64,000 nt of DNA from Przewalskia tangutica (taxonomy: Eukaryota; Streptophyta; Magnoliopsida; Solanales; Solanaceae), in the NCBI GenBank assembly GCA_029844215.1, contig CM056732.1, positions 18,564,001 to 18,628,000 on the forward strand, in the 5' to 3' direction. Positions 1 through 13,300 of the stretch are shown here, in pieces. The notes beneath the pieces are model-generated. The model was not told where the DNA came from, did not search any database, and saw only the letters and a program-made list of their open reading frames with translations. The position numbers were made by a program, and so were the translations under genes. Within the stretch, counting starts at the first letter, position 1. Every line of letters begins with the position of its first letter.

Positions 1-256
1 CATGTTGTAGCCTAGAAACTACCTTAAACTTGTTGAGATTAGTTGTTGTACATTGTGGGGCAGAATTTTACACATCCAAGTTTGGGTGTGTAATCCCCTT
101 TGAAATGTTTTGATTGTTGGGCCTTAAATGTGGCGTTTGGATGTTGAATTCGGCCTTGAAAGAGGTGGCAAAGTATGTAGAAACAAAGGAAATGATGCCC
201 AATTTTCCATAGAAATTAGTAACTTTGAACTTGGAAATGTCTACATTGAAACTAGA
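1..256 (+). repeat. Fragment of gypsy 5' LTR, cut at both sides
   Basis: Bases 1-256 match 2058-2313 almost base for base at a constant offset of 2057. That second copy lies inside the complete 3' LTR at 1136-4317, so this is the same stretch of the 5' LTR. The match stops after base 256, where LTR sequence is joined directly to gag, so the rest of the 5' LTR and the primer binding site are deleted. The left side runs off the window. Confidence 0.8.
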
Positions 257-1135
257 GTTGCACGGGAGTAGCTCTTCAGCCGGGCATGGACATTGCCCGC
301 ATGCAGGCTTATGCACTTGGGTGTGAGGAGCGTAGAGGTCGACGGAATAACCAAGATCAGCAGAAGAGGGCCAATACAGGAGGGTCCTTTGGTAATTTTC
401 GAGGCGGACCGCCTCAGCAGCAGGCTAGTTATGCGCCTCAGCCAGTACGGAGTACTCCACCACAGTCTTCAGGATGTTAGGGAGATTCGGGAGCAGGTCA
501 AGGCTCCAAGGGTTCAGGTTTTCGGGAGAGTAGGGGTGTTAGTCTGAGGAAGCCACTTCTACCTCGGTGTAGTCGATGTGGTAGGACCCATTATGGGGAG
601 TGTCGTGCTAGTTTGGGTGATTGTTATACATGCGGCCCGGTAGGGCCATTTGCGGAGGCTGTCAGGCGGAGATAGCCGGATGTAGAGATTCGACGCCGGG
701 ATCGGTGGTGGTTCATCGCCTTCTTTTGTTATGCGCAGTGCGAGCGGGATCATGATTAGAACGACAAGGGGAAAGTGAAGCAATAGTTACAGGTATATCT
801 TTGACCCTTTTAGAGATTAGTAGGCATGATAGGATTGTTGTATGATTTAGCGTTATGAACAGAGGATATTGAGACTAGGTACATGTGTTAGAATAAGTTG
901 GTAGATACGAACAGGTGATCCCGTTAGGCCGTGAATGGGAGTAAGTGGTGATGGTTCACACTTTGGATTCGTTTTCCTGTTTGACTTACGATGAATGATT
1001 ATGCGTGTGCAATATCTTAGGGTCACAAGTGGCATAGTAAGGTCCCATTAGGCGTAAAGTACGAGGATGTACCGAGGAATATTAGATTGGCTCCAAAGGA
1101 ACATTCGGGGACGAATGTTTCTAAGGGGGGGAGAA
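257..1135 (+). pseudogene. Ty3/gypsy gag remnant with most of pol deleted
   Basis: From 278 the frame reads QPGMDIARMQAYALGCEERR, the usual end of the plant gypsy gag capsid, followed by a Q/R-rich linker. A zinc knuckle lies at 568-603 (CSRCGRTHYGEC, spacing CX2CX3HX3C) in a different frame, so gag is frameshifted. Protease, reverse transcriptase, RNase H and integrase motifs are not found. Only non-coding, pol-tail-like sequence remains before the purine-rich tract at about 1123-1135, which primes plus-strand synthesis next to the 3' LTR. The element cannot be autonomous. Internal deletions on both sides of gag explain its small size. Confidence 0.8.
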
Positions 1136-4100
1136 TGTTACACCCCGTAGTTCAGGTCATGCGTATGAGAGCGTACGAAAGGGAGTAAGACTTAAAATTT
1201 TTGAAAGATAGGTTGACGGATTGTTTCGGACGGGTTTCAGTCAACTTTGAGTTGGTGTATGTCCAGTTAACTTGAGAGTTTGTAGGTGTTTCGAAGGCCT
1301 GGTGCGTAGTTCGTTGAGTCTAGTTTTCAACGCAACCAACCGTTCGTCGATAGGACATCGGAGTAGAAAGTTATGGAAGTTACAAGTTCGGTCGTGATCG
1401 GATAGAAAGTGTTTGATCGAGAGCCACGAGCGCGGCGCGGTTGCGAGGCAGCGGCCGGATATTCTGAGGGAGCGCTAAAGTTGCAGCGCCGCGGCACCGG
1501 AAAGCAGGGCCGCGGCGTCGGATAGTTCTGGGAGTCGGCAGGGGTTGCAGCGCCGCGGCTCCGGCTGCAGGGCCGCGGCGCCGAGGCGGAAATTTTGGCG
1601 AAAAAACTGAGGGAAACAAATATTTTCTTTTAAAAAGGCCATGGGAGGGTGACAAGTGTCCCCCCCATCTGATTTTGCATGCACTACTTATTGACCAAGT
1701 CTTGAAGACTTGGTCATTCTTTAAAGTTCTTCTCTCTCTCTAAATTAGAAGCTCTCCCTTCTCTCTAGAATTTCAAGAGGAAATCTAAGCTTGAGGAAAA
1801 TCTGAAAAGTGTGGCAAGAAGGAAGCTTGTGGCTAGCTTGTAGGAGTTGTTGTGGTGGTGTTCTTGGAAAGGAGGCTAGCGAATTTGTTGGAATATTTGG
1901 CTAAAGTTTTAAGGTAACAATTCTTTCTCTCTTTGTTGGTTTTTGGTGTTGCATGTTAAGAAGAAAGAACTTGTAGTTGAAAATATTGCTCTTAGATGAA
2001 TTGCATGTAAGAAATATGGTTTGGATATGAAAGGATTAGTTAAGAAGGTTATGTGAGCATGTTGTAGCCTAGAAACTACCTTAAACTTGTTGAGATTAGT
2101 TGTTGTACATTGTGGGGCAGAATTTTACACATCCAAGTTTGGGTGTGTAATCCCCTTTGAAATGTTTGGATTGTTGGGCCTTAAATGTGGCGTTTGGATG
2201 TTGAATTCGACCTTGAAAGAGGTGGCAAAGTATGTAGAAACAAAGGAAATGATGCCCAATTTTCCATAGAAATTAGTAACTTTGAACTTGGAAATGTCTA
2301 CATTGAAACTAGAAGTTAATAAAAGTATTATGGTCATTATAGGTTGACGTACTACGTGCGGAATTTATATATTGGACTTAGAAAGTGTATTGACCCGAAA
2401 AGGTATGTGATTCTTTCTATTCTCTTGAGCATGATTATTTGTGAAATATATAGTGCGGTAGACGCACGTGTGTTAAAGAAGTTGATTTCTTGTTTTTGTG
2501 TCCTTGATTTGATTCTAAAGTTAAGTGACTTGATATGAAATGTTAAGGACTTGAATTGTGTTAAAAAGTTGTGAAACCTCGTTCGTGAGTAATGGGTACT
2601 TGGTCTTTAAAAGAATAAAATTATCTTGATTTCGGAAATGTGAGTAGTTGTCCTTGGTTGGTTTAAAATGTAAAGTGTTATAATAGCTTTATGGGAAGTT
2701 AGTTATGACGACTTTATGAAAATGAAAGAATGGTTTTATCATTGGATTTAAAACGGTAACTTGATATCTTTAAGAAGTTATGAGGCTTAAACTATTTTGA
2801 AAAGTATATTGTTACTTGACTTTCAAAAGGAGAAGTATTTTTGTTTTAAAAGAAGGCATGGTTTTGTCTTGGTTTATTTAAAAGGAAGGTATGGACATTG
2901 TTTTTTGGTTACTTAAAATGATAGTTACTCTATTTTTGATACTACGGGTATTAGTATCGTGTGACCTTTGTGAAAGGAATGAATATTTTAAGGAGCTAAA
3001 ATACGTAGTACTTTGGGGTTAGAACCCGGATTTTTGGCATAGTATGAAAGTACCTTGAGCATGAATAACTTGCCTATGTTTGCTTGTGATAGTCTTGGTG
3101 TACAAGTACTGTATCCTTATGTTACTGCGTCTCTCGATGGAGGGCCAGTCGTGTTTATTCTCGATCATGTTTGGACATACTGACTCGATGGATGGTCCAC
3201 GGGTATGCGGCCATGATGAGGGTTCGTTCCCTGTTGATAGTGCTATTCCAGGGACTAGCTCTCCATGAGGTCTACTGATGCAGGGTGGATCTGGTAGCTA
3301 GCCCTCGTACTTGCCCCGGTCAGCGACGTGATGCAGGGTGGATCTGGTAGTTGGCTTTCGTACTTGCCCCGGTCAGTGTTAGGATGAAGATTCGTGATGT
3401 AGGGCGGATCTGGTGGTTAGCCTGCGTACTTGCCCCGATCAGCGACGTGACGCAGAGTGGATCTGGTAGAGGCTATCGTACTTGCCCCGGTCAGCTTCGT
3501 GATACAGGTATTTAGTATTGTTGGTACGGTAGGATCTGGTAGCTGGCTTTCGTACTTGCCAGGTCGATTGAGGATCAGGTGGATCAGTAGCTATGCCTTC
3601 GTACTTGCCCCGTACGGTTCTTATGACACAGGTGGGACCTGGTGTTCATGTGTACTCCTTGGTGTTGTATATCATAGACTGACGGCAGTGAGGAAGGAAT
3701 TCCACGGGTGTGATTGATATTGTGGGCATGAGACCCATGGTTATGTTTGAGTGATGACTTAGAGGGCGTGAGTCCCTGACTTGACGTGACTGCATATATG
3801 TTGTGTACTGTAGTTTGGCTATCATACATGTCTCCTGCTTTATATAGACTATTATGATTTCATTACTGTATTTTCAGTTTCACATACTGTACTGTTATCG
3901 ACCTCCTTGGGGCTGCGTTAAATCTGCGAGTTGAGGTATGTAGCTTGCTGATCCGCACTCTTAGGATCACTGTTCAGCTCTTGGAAAGCTCAATTTCTCC
4001 CGAGGCTTTGTCTTTTGGTACGGTTCCCTGAGGTTGTAGACTTTTGTACATTCAGGGGGTATGGCGGGGCCCTGTCCCGCCACAGTTGTTATTCCTAGAG

Positions 4101-4317
4101 GTTTGTAGTCACGTTGTGGTTCGGGCTGTAAGAACAAGTTGTACTGTTTTACTTTTGATTAAGTTTATTTTTATGGAAGGCGGCCTTGTCGGCTTACCAG
4201 TGATGTTTACTTTATACAGGTTATGTGTTATGTATGTTCCGCTGCTATTCTCTGATGTTGTATCACGAGGGTTCCCTAGTAGGGCACCAGTCGCGGCCCC
4301 GAGGTCGGGTCGTGACA
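1136..4317 (+). repeat. 3' LTR of Ty3/gypsy element
   Basis: The LTR starts TGTTACACCCCG directly after a purine tract and ends GGTCGGGTCGTGACA, giving TG...CA ends and a length of about 3.18 kb. The 5' partner is only partly present at 1-256, so the target-site duplication cannot be tested. GC-rich tracts at 1430-1590 and a tandem array at 3277-3630 lie inside it. No gene is seen in it. Confidence 0.85.
3277..3630 (+). repeat. Tandem array, period about 53 bp, within the LTR
   Basis: About six degenerate units share GGATCTGGTAG and TCGTACTTGCCCCGGTCAG. Unit length is about 52-53 bp for most copies, with one of about 66 bp and a longer, more diverged fifth. The array lies wholly inside the gypsy 3' LTR. 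Confidence 0.75.
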
Positions 4318-6094
4318 GGCAGCCAGGAAACAACATCAGCCGCATATCATAAGCCCAACCCTCTTATTTTTTTAAAAAAACGATCTTCCTCACTCCTCTC
4401 CTTCCCGTCGCCGTCGCCCTTCGTCGGAGCTCCAAGTTCCGGCGAACCCCCTTTAAACACCGGCAGCCGCACCTCTACCCTCCCTCGTTCCCGTCAAACA
4501 CCATCACCCCACGCCCTGTCTCGCCGGAGGTGATGACCGGCGAGAACCTTCTCGTCGGACCCCCCCACTTAACCACCGACGATGAACCACACCATCAACC
4601 ACTGCATCGGCCACTGACACTGGTTCCCGTCGATTCCACCATCGCGGGATCCCCGAGTTCCGGTGAACACCTTCACCCTCTGCCCGTCGTCGATTAACCT
4701 CGTCGGCCACCAGCACTGTGCAAACTCGCACCATCTCTCTCCGTAGCGTCGCTCCGGTATTCTTACCGTCGAAGTGACGCCGCCCATTTCCCTGTTCGCT
4801 CGCGTGTTGTTACACCATTACTGTTTGTTTTGCATTTTTTTTGGTTGTTCGTTTGCGGTATTTCACATTATTTTATGATTTTATGTCTTACCGGAGTTCT
4901 AAAAACTCCGGCGACCTTGTTCTTGACTGCATTTTCGGGCATCAGTTGTTATCTTGGTTAATGGGCTGATTTTATGTTTTTGGGGCGTCTGTCGGAGTTT
5001 TAAGACTCCGGCGACGTTTTGAAATTTGGTGGATATTTCACGATCGTTTCCTTATTCGTGAACCACTATCGCAACGGTGTTGATATTAAACCACTGGTGT
5101 TTTCTCGCTGGCTGCGTTTTTCTGTTTGGTATTGTTGCTTACTGTGTTGCGGTGTTGCTACTGATTTTGACAGTTTCGCCCCTTTATTTTATTAAACTGA
5201 TTTTTAAGAACAGATATTACACTTGATATTTTACTTATTTTTTAATATGATACTACACTGGGTATTTTACTGATTTTTTGAACATGATGCTACATCCAGA
5301 AGAAGGATTTATCCGTCGATCTGGAGGCCTCCATGGTAGCGAGGACGGAATATGTGGCGAGGATGAAAGTGAAAAGATTAGACGAGAATGCATAGTATCG
5401 TTCAGGGAGGTGAGTCGGCCATGAAAGCGATATTGGTTTCTCATGTCTTAGTATCTTTGGCATAACACTAGCTGAGCCCACACTATATAAAAATATATCT
5501 TTTACATATATATCTATATATATATATATATACATACGTTGTGTTTATTTGATAATTTATTTTATTATTTACTAATTATTTTACTAAGTGTCTTTTGCAG
5601 GTACCCGGAGGCGCACCCAAAGTTAAAGCATTCACATAAAATAAAATAAAAGCGAAATATCGCTAATTTCTCTTCATTCCATCTTTTTTATGATTATTTG
5701 TTTTCATTACTATCTTGTTAAATCTATATCTATTTTAAATATTTGCATGCCTAGTTTAAATATCTCTTGGTTGGTTTAATAATTAAAACACCTTTAGAAT
5801 TATAGATTGCATGTTAGCACAATAATATTAAGCCTAAGTTTGACCGGACAACCGCAAGTTAGCGGATCCTATAGGATGTCTGACTTCTTCCCTTTAGGAT
5901 AATAAAGAACCCTTACCTAGAATCTCACATAGCTTTCGCAGACCTTTAAAAATGGAGATCATTCATAGTATTTTATGCTACGTTTTTAGTGTCTTAATTC
6001 ACTATAATAATTAGGTGGCGACTCCTTAAAAAAAATAGGAATCAATCATACGCAGTACTCCCGTTTTCGACTCCGATTAAAATGGGATGTTACA
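4318..6094 (+). repeat. Truncated LTR related to the long-LTR, tRNA-Arg-primed family
   Basis: Bases 5830-6020 closely match the distal LTR of the element at 32767-44477 (compare 36360-36560), sharing ACAACCGCAAGTTAGCGGATC, GGATAATAAAGAACCCTTACC and TTAGGTGGCGACTCC. The piece ends near 6094 (GATGTTACA) where copia integrase sequence begins, so it was probably inserted in the copia element. Its left part is interrupted by the gypsy LTR, so the remainder may lie outside the window. The section 4380-4800 is C/G-rich and gene-like in composition but has no supported gene. A TA microsatellite lies at 5505-5533. Confidence 0.6.
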
Positions 6095-8735
6095 CATGCT
6101 GACTTGTGGACATCTCTTGTTATTAGTTCACTGGGTCACAAATTTTATCTTGTTTTATTAGATGATTTTTCACATTTTTTATGGATTTATCCACTCAAAT
6201 TCAAATATGAGGTTTTTGCTAAATTTCTTGAGTTTCACAAATTTATTAAAAGTCAATTTGAAAAATCCATAAAATATTTTCAGTGTGATAACGGACATGA
6301 ATTTAATAATTCAGCATTCCATATTTTTTGCTCCCAACAGGGCATGGTGTCTTGTTTCTCTTGTCCCCACATCTCCCCTCAAAATGGAAAAGCTAAACGA
6401 ATTATATGTACTATCAATAACATGGTCAGTACCCTTCTCTTTCACGCCTGTTTACCACCTTCCATCTAGTTCTATGATGTTAAAATGGTAGAATACCTCC
6501 TCAATATTTTACCCACTAGCACTCTACAAAATAGAACCCCCACCGAAATTATATATCGTAGGACTCCATCATATGACCACCTACGAATTTTCGGCTGTCT
6601 GTGCTATCCCAATATTACCTGCACCACCCCCATAAGTTGGCTCCCCGAACTACACCATGTGTATTCATCGGTTTCCCACCCAACCATAGGGGATATATGT
6701 GTTATGACTTGTATATTCGTCAGATTCACATTTCCCGTCACGTTACGTTCGACGAGACCATATTCCCGTTTTCGAATTCTCAGAAATACCAAAAATCGGA
6801 CTACTCATTTCTTGATGAGCTAGTCATCTCTCCCATCATTCTCAGTCAACTCACTCATGGCACCACCGCAACATCCCCTCCTCTCGGCGCTCTAGTGAGC
6901 CTGGCGATTATTTTCCATCGTCGTAGCTGGCTGATCTTCCAGGTGAGCAACTTGATTTTTCACTGTCGTAAGCGCCGCTGCCCTTGATCTCGGCGCCGCG
7001 GCGCCTCCGATGGAAAATATTCCATCCTCTCAATCTCCGACCATACCATCTGTCTCGGATCTTGCTACTCAGCCAATGCAGCCACCCACTGTCCCCAGTC
7101 ACCAAATGGAAACTCGTGCCAAATACGGGATTTTCAAACCCAAAATCCAGTTTAACATGTCTACTCTAACCATTTCTCCAATTTCAAAGAACCTCAAATT
7201 GGCCAAATTAGACCCTAATTGGAATGCGGTCATGTCTAAGCAATATAATGCTTTAACTAAGCAGCACACTTTGGATCTAGTACCTAGACCGGAGGGGTTA
7301 AATATGATTCGATGTTTGTGGCTCTTTCGTCACAAATTCAGAGACAGTGGTGATTTGGAGCGCTACAAGGCAAGACTTATGTCAAAGGTACTAATCAGCA
7401 GGAGGGCATTGACTGTGGTGATACTTTTACCTCGTTTATTAAACCGGCTACGATTCGTAATGTTCTTAGTATTGCTATGGGTAAAAAATGGTCGATTTAT
7501 CAATTGGATGTCAATAACGCATTTCTTCATGGAGATTTGAAAGAAAATGTGTATATGCATCAGCCACCTGGTTTTGTTTATCCTGCAGTTCCTCAGTGTG
7601 TCTGTCGTCTCAGAAAATCACTTTATGGCCTAAAATAGGCCCCTCGTGCTTCGTATGACCGTTTTGTCATGTATATTATGCAGATTGGGTTTATTTGCAT
7701 CAGGTGTGACACATCTCTGTTCATTTTTCATCATGGTAGTGGCATTGCTTACTTAATATTATATGTGGATGACATTGTTCTCACTGCCTCATCTGACAAA
7801 TTAAAAAATGACATTATTCCTCTTCTCAAAACTGAATTTGCTATGACTGATTTGGGTAAGATGAACTATTTCTTGGGTATATCAGTCACTAGATATGCAG
7901 ACACTATGTTTCTGAGTCAGCGTAAGTATGCAGAAAAAATTATGTTCAGAGCTAAGATGTCGAATTGCAAAGCTATGCCTACTCCGGTTGATTCGAAATC
8001 CAAACTCAGTGTTTCTAAGGGTGATCAGTATGCGATCCTACTCTCATCGAGTCTTGCGGTGCTCTTGAAGACTCGCATTTACTGAGCTCGACATTGCATA
8101 TGTCGTTCAGCAGGTGTGCCTATTTATGCATGCCCCGAGGGAACCTCATTTTGCTGCTCTTAAGCGTATTATCAGATACATTAAGGGTACTCCTGAATAT
8201 GGGTTGCATCTCTACCCCTCCGCTCCGATCAGGTTGCTTTCTTACACGAATGTTGATTGGGCAGGATGCCCGGATACGCGACGCTCTACTCCGGCTATTG
8301 TGTGTTTTTAAAGGATAATCTTATTTCTTGATCTGCCAAGCGACAAACCACTTTATCCCGCTCCAGTGCTGAAGCAGAGTATAGGGGTGTTGCTAATGTA
8401 GTTGCTGAAGTCTGTTGGCTCTGAAATCTTCTCTTGGAGCTCAGCTGTCCACTGCGTAAGGCGTATATAGTCTATTGTGATAACATATCTGTCATATATA
8501 TGTCTCAAATTCGGTCCAGCATCAGCGGACCAAACATATTGAGATGGATATCCACCTTGTACGTGAGAAGGTAGCACTTGGTCTAGTCAAAATACTGCAT
8601 GTGCCCTCCTCCTATCAGTATGCAGACATCTTCACAAAGGGACTATCCAGACAACTGTTCATAGACTTGATTCGGCTGAGCGTTCGCCTCACTCGCTCGT
8701 CGAGGGAAGTATTAGCGGATATTCTCTGAATATTC
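6095..8735 (+). pseudogene. Ty1/copia pol remnant (integrase, RT, RNase H)
   Basis: The sequence enters inside integrase (HADLWTSLVISSLGHKF, about 6095-6145). It continues through the integrase core (QCDNGHEF; GKAKR where GKAER is expected, so the catalytic Glu appears lost), then RT with LDVNNAFLHGDL near 7505-7535 and an intact YVDD near 7762-7773, and finally RNase H with the KVALG...VPSSYQYADIFTKGLS tail at about 8570-8650. The frame changes repeatedly and there are stops within RT (for example near 7637). Gag and protease are absent because the 5' part has been displaced by the nested insertion at 4318-6094. It is a dead element with no host role visible. Confidence 0.88.
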
Positions 8736-8878
8736 ACAGTATATATTGTAATTATTATTGTCATTTATTTAAGGTAACTTAGGATTCTTACTGTATTAGG
8801 AATCACTTTGTACAACTATATATATTGTGATTAATGGAAAAAAATATCTAAAGGAAATTATTTCAATATCTTACCACT
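8710..8878 (+). repeat. Probable copia 3' LTR
   Basis: A short AT-rich stretch directly follows the copia RNase H tail. It starts around TATTAGCGGATATTCTCTG and ends around TTTCAATATCTTACCA, in the usual style of short plant copia LTRs. No 5' partner is in the window, so the ends are approximate. Confidence 0.5.
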
Positions 8879-8981
8879 GGGTTCAAATTAAGTGTGTTCT
8901 TTGCTTGTTTCTTAATAGTTTTATTGTGTAAATGCTGGCATTACCTAACAAGCTTAATAAGCAAATATATACTAGTACTTG

Positions 8982-9147
8982 TGTACGGGAGCCTTGGAGT
9001 AACTTGTAAAGTTGTTGTCATGTGATCAGGAGGTCATGGGTTCAAGCCGTGGAAACAACCTCTGACAGAAATGCAAGATAAGACTGCGTCTGATAGGCCG
9101 CATGATCCGCTTTCGTAACTCCGACATGCAGTGCACTGCACCACTTT
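8982..9147 (+). mobile_element. tRNA-derived SINE with 14-bp target-site duplication
   Basis: A 166-bp insert is flanked by a perfect direct repeat TATACTAGTACTTG at 8968-8981 and 9148-9161. Inside are an A-box-like stretch (TTGGAGTAACTTG) and a B-box-like stretch (GGGTTCAAGCC), followed by the body seen in Solanaceae TS-like SINEs (AACAACCTCTGACAGAAATGCA). The tail is a short CTTTT. Confidence 0.85.
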
Positions 9148-9161
9148 TATACTAGTACTTG

Positions 9162-10350
9162 CACGGAACGCTGTTTTCTGCCCCTAGAAAGGAACTCCAT
9201 CATTGCCTTGGGGGAGCTGGCATTGGGATAGGGTGGGTGAGGAGGATAAGGAAACCCCATATAACGCAAGCTTTATTAATTATTAAGTGATCATAGAATT
9301 CAGACCCCATATAATCCATATAATTTAAGTTAAATGGATTATAATTTATTGGAGACAGAAAAAGGGACTAACTTATCTTCAATGCCTTTGGTTACGCTAT
9401 AGATTCACGTGTTCGTTTATTTGAAACTAAGACTGCCCCACTTCAATCATCCATTTCATAATTAAATTGTTGCTTGTTTAGTAATGTTAACTAAGAAAAG
9501 GGCAGATGAATGGGGCACTTCATTTGTACTCTCAACTTTAGTTTAAGAAGCAGCTAAGCTTAATGTCAAAAGGAATTCTTTTCTGTATGAAAGCCTTTTC
9601 ATTTCTTTTCCTTTTTTTAGGGAGAGGTTGACAAATTAAAATCATTCTTTTATGTGAAATTTACTGATCCAAGAGGTTAATGGTTGAAGCTGTGGAAACA
9701 ACCTCTTGCAGAAATGTGAAGTAAGACTGCGTACAATAGACTCTTGTGATTCGATTCTTCCCCGAACTCCATTCATAGCTGAAATTTAGTACACCGCGCT
9801 GTCCTGTTAAAACATAAGTCCGCTAAAAGGGGTAAACTCTGTCTATTAAAAAGTTTTATATTCTTGAACTCAGAGACGTTTTGGTAAAGTTAGAACCTTT
9901 CGGTGGTGACAAAAACATTTTAATCCAGCAAAGAGCGTTCTTTTTCCCTAAACAGAAATGATCAAACAATAATCAAGAAGATAAATGAAAAGAATTGTTT
10001 AAATAAATACTAGAAATCAAAAGAGTCGGTTGCTTCTGAGGCTAAACATATTTACTGATATTAAAGTAAGCATTGAACATAGCAAGTGTGGTGGAGTGTA
10101 TAAGAATAATATTGAATAAGATATATTAGTAATGTTGGTATTAGTCCGCTAACTGGTATTGCTAAATTAGGTTGATTATTTAGGATTGCGGAGACATTTG
10201 ATAAGTAATGTGTGAACATCATTGCTGAGTCAATAAACCTAACTAGCTCCAAGAATAAGACTCCTAATAAATAAACACCTTCTTCCTCTTCTCAATTCAT
10301 CAACACACAAAAATAGAAGAGAACAAAAGCTCAAAGCACTAAGAAAACAA
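9162..10350 (+). promoter_or_regulatory. Upstream region of the formiminotransferase-domain gene
   Basis: Apart from the SINE at 9668-9810 this is AT-rich, with no ORF worth calling. A possible TATA box (TAATAAATAA) lies about 75 bp before the ATG at 10351, followed by an A/C-rich leader with CATCAACACACAAAAATAG, a composition typical of plant 5' UTRs. The transcription start is inferred only. Confidence 0.35.
9668..9810 (+). mobile_element. Second, 5'-degraded SINE of the same family
   Basis: It shares the body of the SINE at 8982-9147: GTGGAAACAACCTCTTGCAG, then AAGACTGCGTACAATAGACTC and a tail ending in GCGCTGTCCTGTT. The tRNA-like head is poor and no clean target-site duplication is visible. 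Confidence 0.75.
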
Positions 10351-13300
10351 ATGGACTCCAACTCAGTCTCCAAGGTAAGGACTCTTCCCTCTCTTGTTCT
10401 TTTTCCTCCCTCAAAGTTATGCACATTTCTGAAACTTTGTGTTCTAAATTCTGACATTTTTGTTTTGGAGAATGTTGGAGTACTAATTTTTCTTGGTATT
10501 TTTTCTGCTTTCATTTTGATCTTATCAGCTGTTAGAACATCTTAAGCTAGCGTTTAGCCATAGATTTTGGACCAAATTTTAAAAGTTTATCTTTAAATAT
10601 CTGTTTTGCTATGGATTTTGAATTAAATTTTGAAAATCCGTCTTCAAAAAAATTTCAAGTTCCAAAAACTGGTTCAGACCAGTTTTGGGTTTCCGGGGTT
10701 TCCACATAACTTTAAATTTTTTTCATGTTCAAACACAACTTTAAATTTCAAAGATTCAAATTTTTAACATCAAAATCTATGACCAAGAGTTTCTTGGGAT
10801 TTCATTACTTTGCATATACCATGATTATATATATTATAAATTGCTAAAGGATAAGATTACTTTTGGGTATTTACACAAGGAAAGGCCACATTGTACTAGC
10901 ATTTGCTAGTTGTACTACTCCCTCCGTGACCCTTAGCATTTGCTAGTTGTCAATTTTTTTAGGACCAACTAAAAAAAAGTGTGTCATATAACTTGGACAT
11001 CAGTATTTTTTTCTGTCTTTATACAAACATAAAAAATAGGAGACAACATGTGTCGACTTTCTAGTTTCTAGTACTATCTATGTGAGACACGTGATTCTCG
11101 TTTGTCTGCCTTTAATATTTCGGCCTCAAAATGGGCTCAAAAGATCCAAGTTGTAATTTCCATTGGGCTGAATGAATGATCCATAAAACGCCTTGGCCCA
11201 CATTATTTTGGGTGATTTACAAGAATTGCCTTAGAGTTGGGTTGTCTTGAAGGTTTGACCTTGCTTGTCTTATTGCCAAAAACATTTTTGTGTCTTAAAG
11301 GCTTTCCCATGAGACAAGCTTGTCTTAAAAAGTTCAAAACCAGTCATACTCAAGGTCATTAGATGTAATTTCATGCTTTATTTTTGCTTTTATAGCAAAG
11401 ATTGGATGATTTGCACAAATAGGTTATTATGGTGCCGGTATTTAAAAATTGTCTCTGATTTTGATAATAGTCATAAATGACCTTTCTAAGTTCAATGAAA
11501 AAAAATTGGATGAAGATTATGGCATGCAAGTCATGAAAAATCGGTAGGATTTCATGTTATACTCATTAGATGTCTTATTGGATTACTCACAAATCATAGA
11601 GGGCGATCATGATTTTAGAACTATAAATAAATACATTTTAGAATGGTGGGATGTAGGTTATTAAAAATTGAAAGGATCTCAATTCCTTGCATGGTAATCA
11701 AACAGAGCCTATCTTTGCAACAAAATAATAATAAAAAAGGGGATAATATTTGAAGATCAGGCAGAATGAGGGCCATTCCGTGCAAAAACTTGAAAAGATT
11801 GTTGTATACTCCCAAGTCCCAACACTTTGCTTACTAGAAGAAAAGGTTTAAGCTGTAATTTTTTAAGCTTAAAACTTTTAGCTATTAAGAAATTACGTGA
11901 AGAAGCATTATAAATCTTATTTCTCATATCAAAATTAGTTAATCTCCAGAAGCAATGTGACAATTTTAGGGACGGAGAGAGTGACTCCTTGCAAATAATA
12001 TTTGTGTGCAATCAAAGCACGCATATAATATCAACCTCTTTTTCCTCAAAAAATAAAAATTAACCAGAGAAGTAATTGAATCTCTTGATTATTCTCATTA
12101 ATGAATGAGGTATATACAAGTTACATATAGGAAAATCTCTTTCTTATTATACATCTAAAATCCTATTCTATTTGAAGACTAACTATACAATTATGTTAAT
12201 AGTACAAGTCTAATTATGCTACAATATACATTCCTATATACACAAATATCATGCCCGTGATGGGCAGTCCGATACAAGGCCTCTGCCCGTGATGGACTTA
12301 TGTATATTTAACACACACATGATCATGGCGAGGCGTGTTCTGTTGGGGCTGCCTCGAGAAAAAAGGCAGGAAGACTCTTTGTAAAGATGTCTGCAATTTG
12401 ATATCTGGAAGGGACATGACAGACGCATACTTGTCCACGAGCTACCTTCTCTCGAACAAAATGAATGTCCATCTCAATATGTTTGGTGCGTTGGTGCTGA
12501 ACCGGATTCCCAGAAAGGTATGGCACTAACATTATCACAATAAACGAATGTAGCTTTCTAAATAAGACAATGAAGTTCTAATAGAAGATTACGTAACCAA
12601 CATGACTCGGAGACCACATTGGCTACCCCTCGATACTCGGCCTCTGCACTAGAACGGGACAACATTGACTGACGTTTTGCAGACCATGAGACCAAGTTAT
12701 TACCAAAAAACATACAATAGCCAGACGTAGACCCTCTGTTGTCAGGACAGCCACCCCAATCGGCATATGTATATGAGACAAGTGTAGACGTCGACGAGGG
12801 ATATAAATGCAAGTCATAATCAAGTGTCCCCTGAATGTACCTCATAATGCGTTTGAGCGCATTCATGTGCTCAATCCTGAGATCATGCATAAACAAACAC
12901 ATCTGCATATGTAATATTTGGTCGCGTGAACGTAAGATACTGAATGGCCCCTACAAGACTGTGATAGCGCGTCGGATCCTCATATAGGGCGTCAGCCGCA
13001 ACACCCAACTTGGGTTTAGTATCAACTGGATTGGAAGTGGACTTACAGGTTGACATATCAGCCCTCTCAATAATCTCAGTTGCATACTTCCTCTGTGATA
13101 AGAACAATCCACATGCATGACGAGTGACGGCAATCCCCAAAAAATAACTCAAGGACCCTAAGTCTTTCATAGCAAACTCAGAACTGAGCATTGTCATGAT
13201 AGACTGTCGTAATGCATAAGATGAAGCAGTCAAGATAATATCATCAACATATAAGAGTATATAAGTCACTAACGAACCACGACGATATATGAATAACGAA

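Noticed and set aside
4380..4800. GC-rich, exon-like stretch with overlapping ORFs
   Set aside because: It sits within an LTR fragment, the ORFs on opposite strands overlap, and no domain or splice structure supports a gene.
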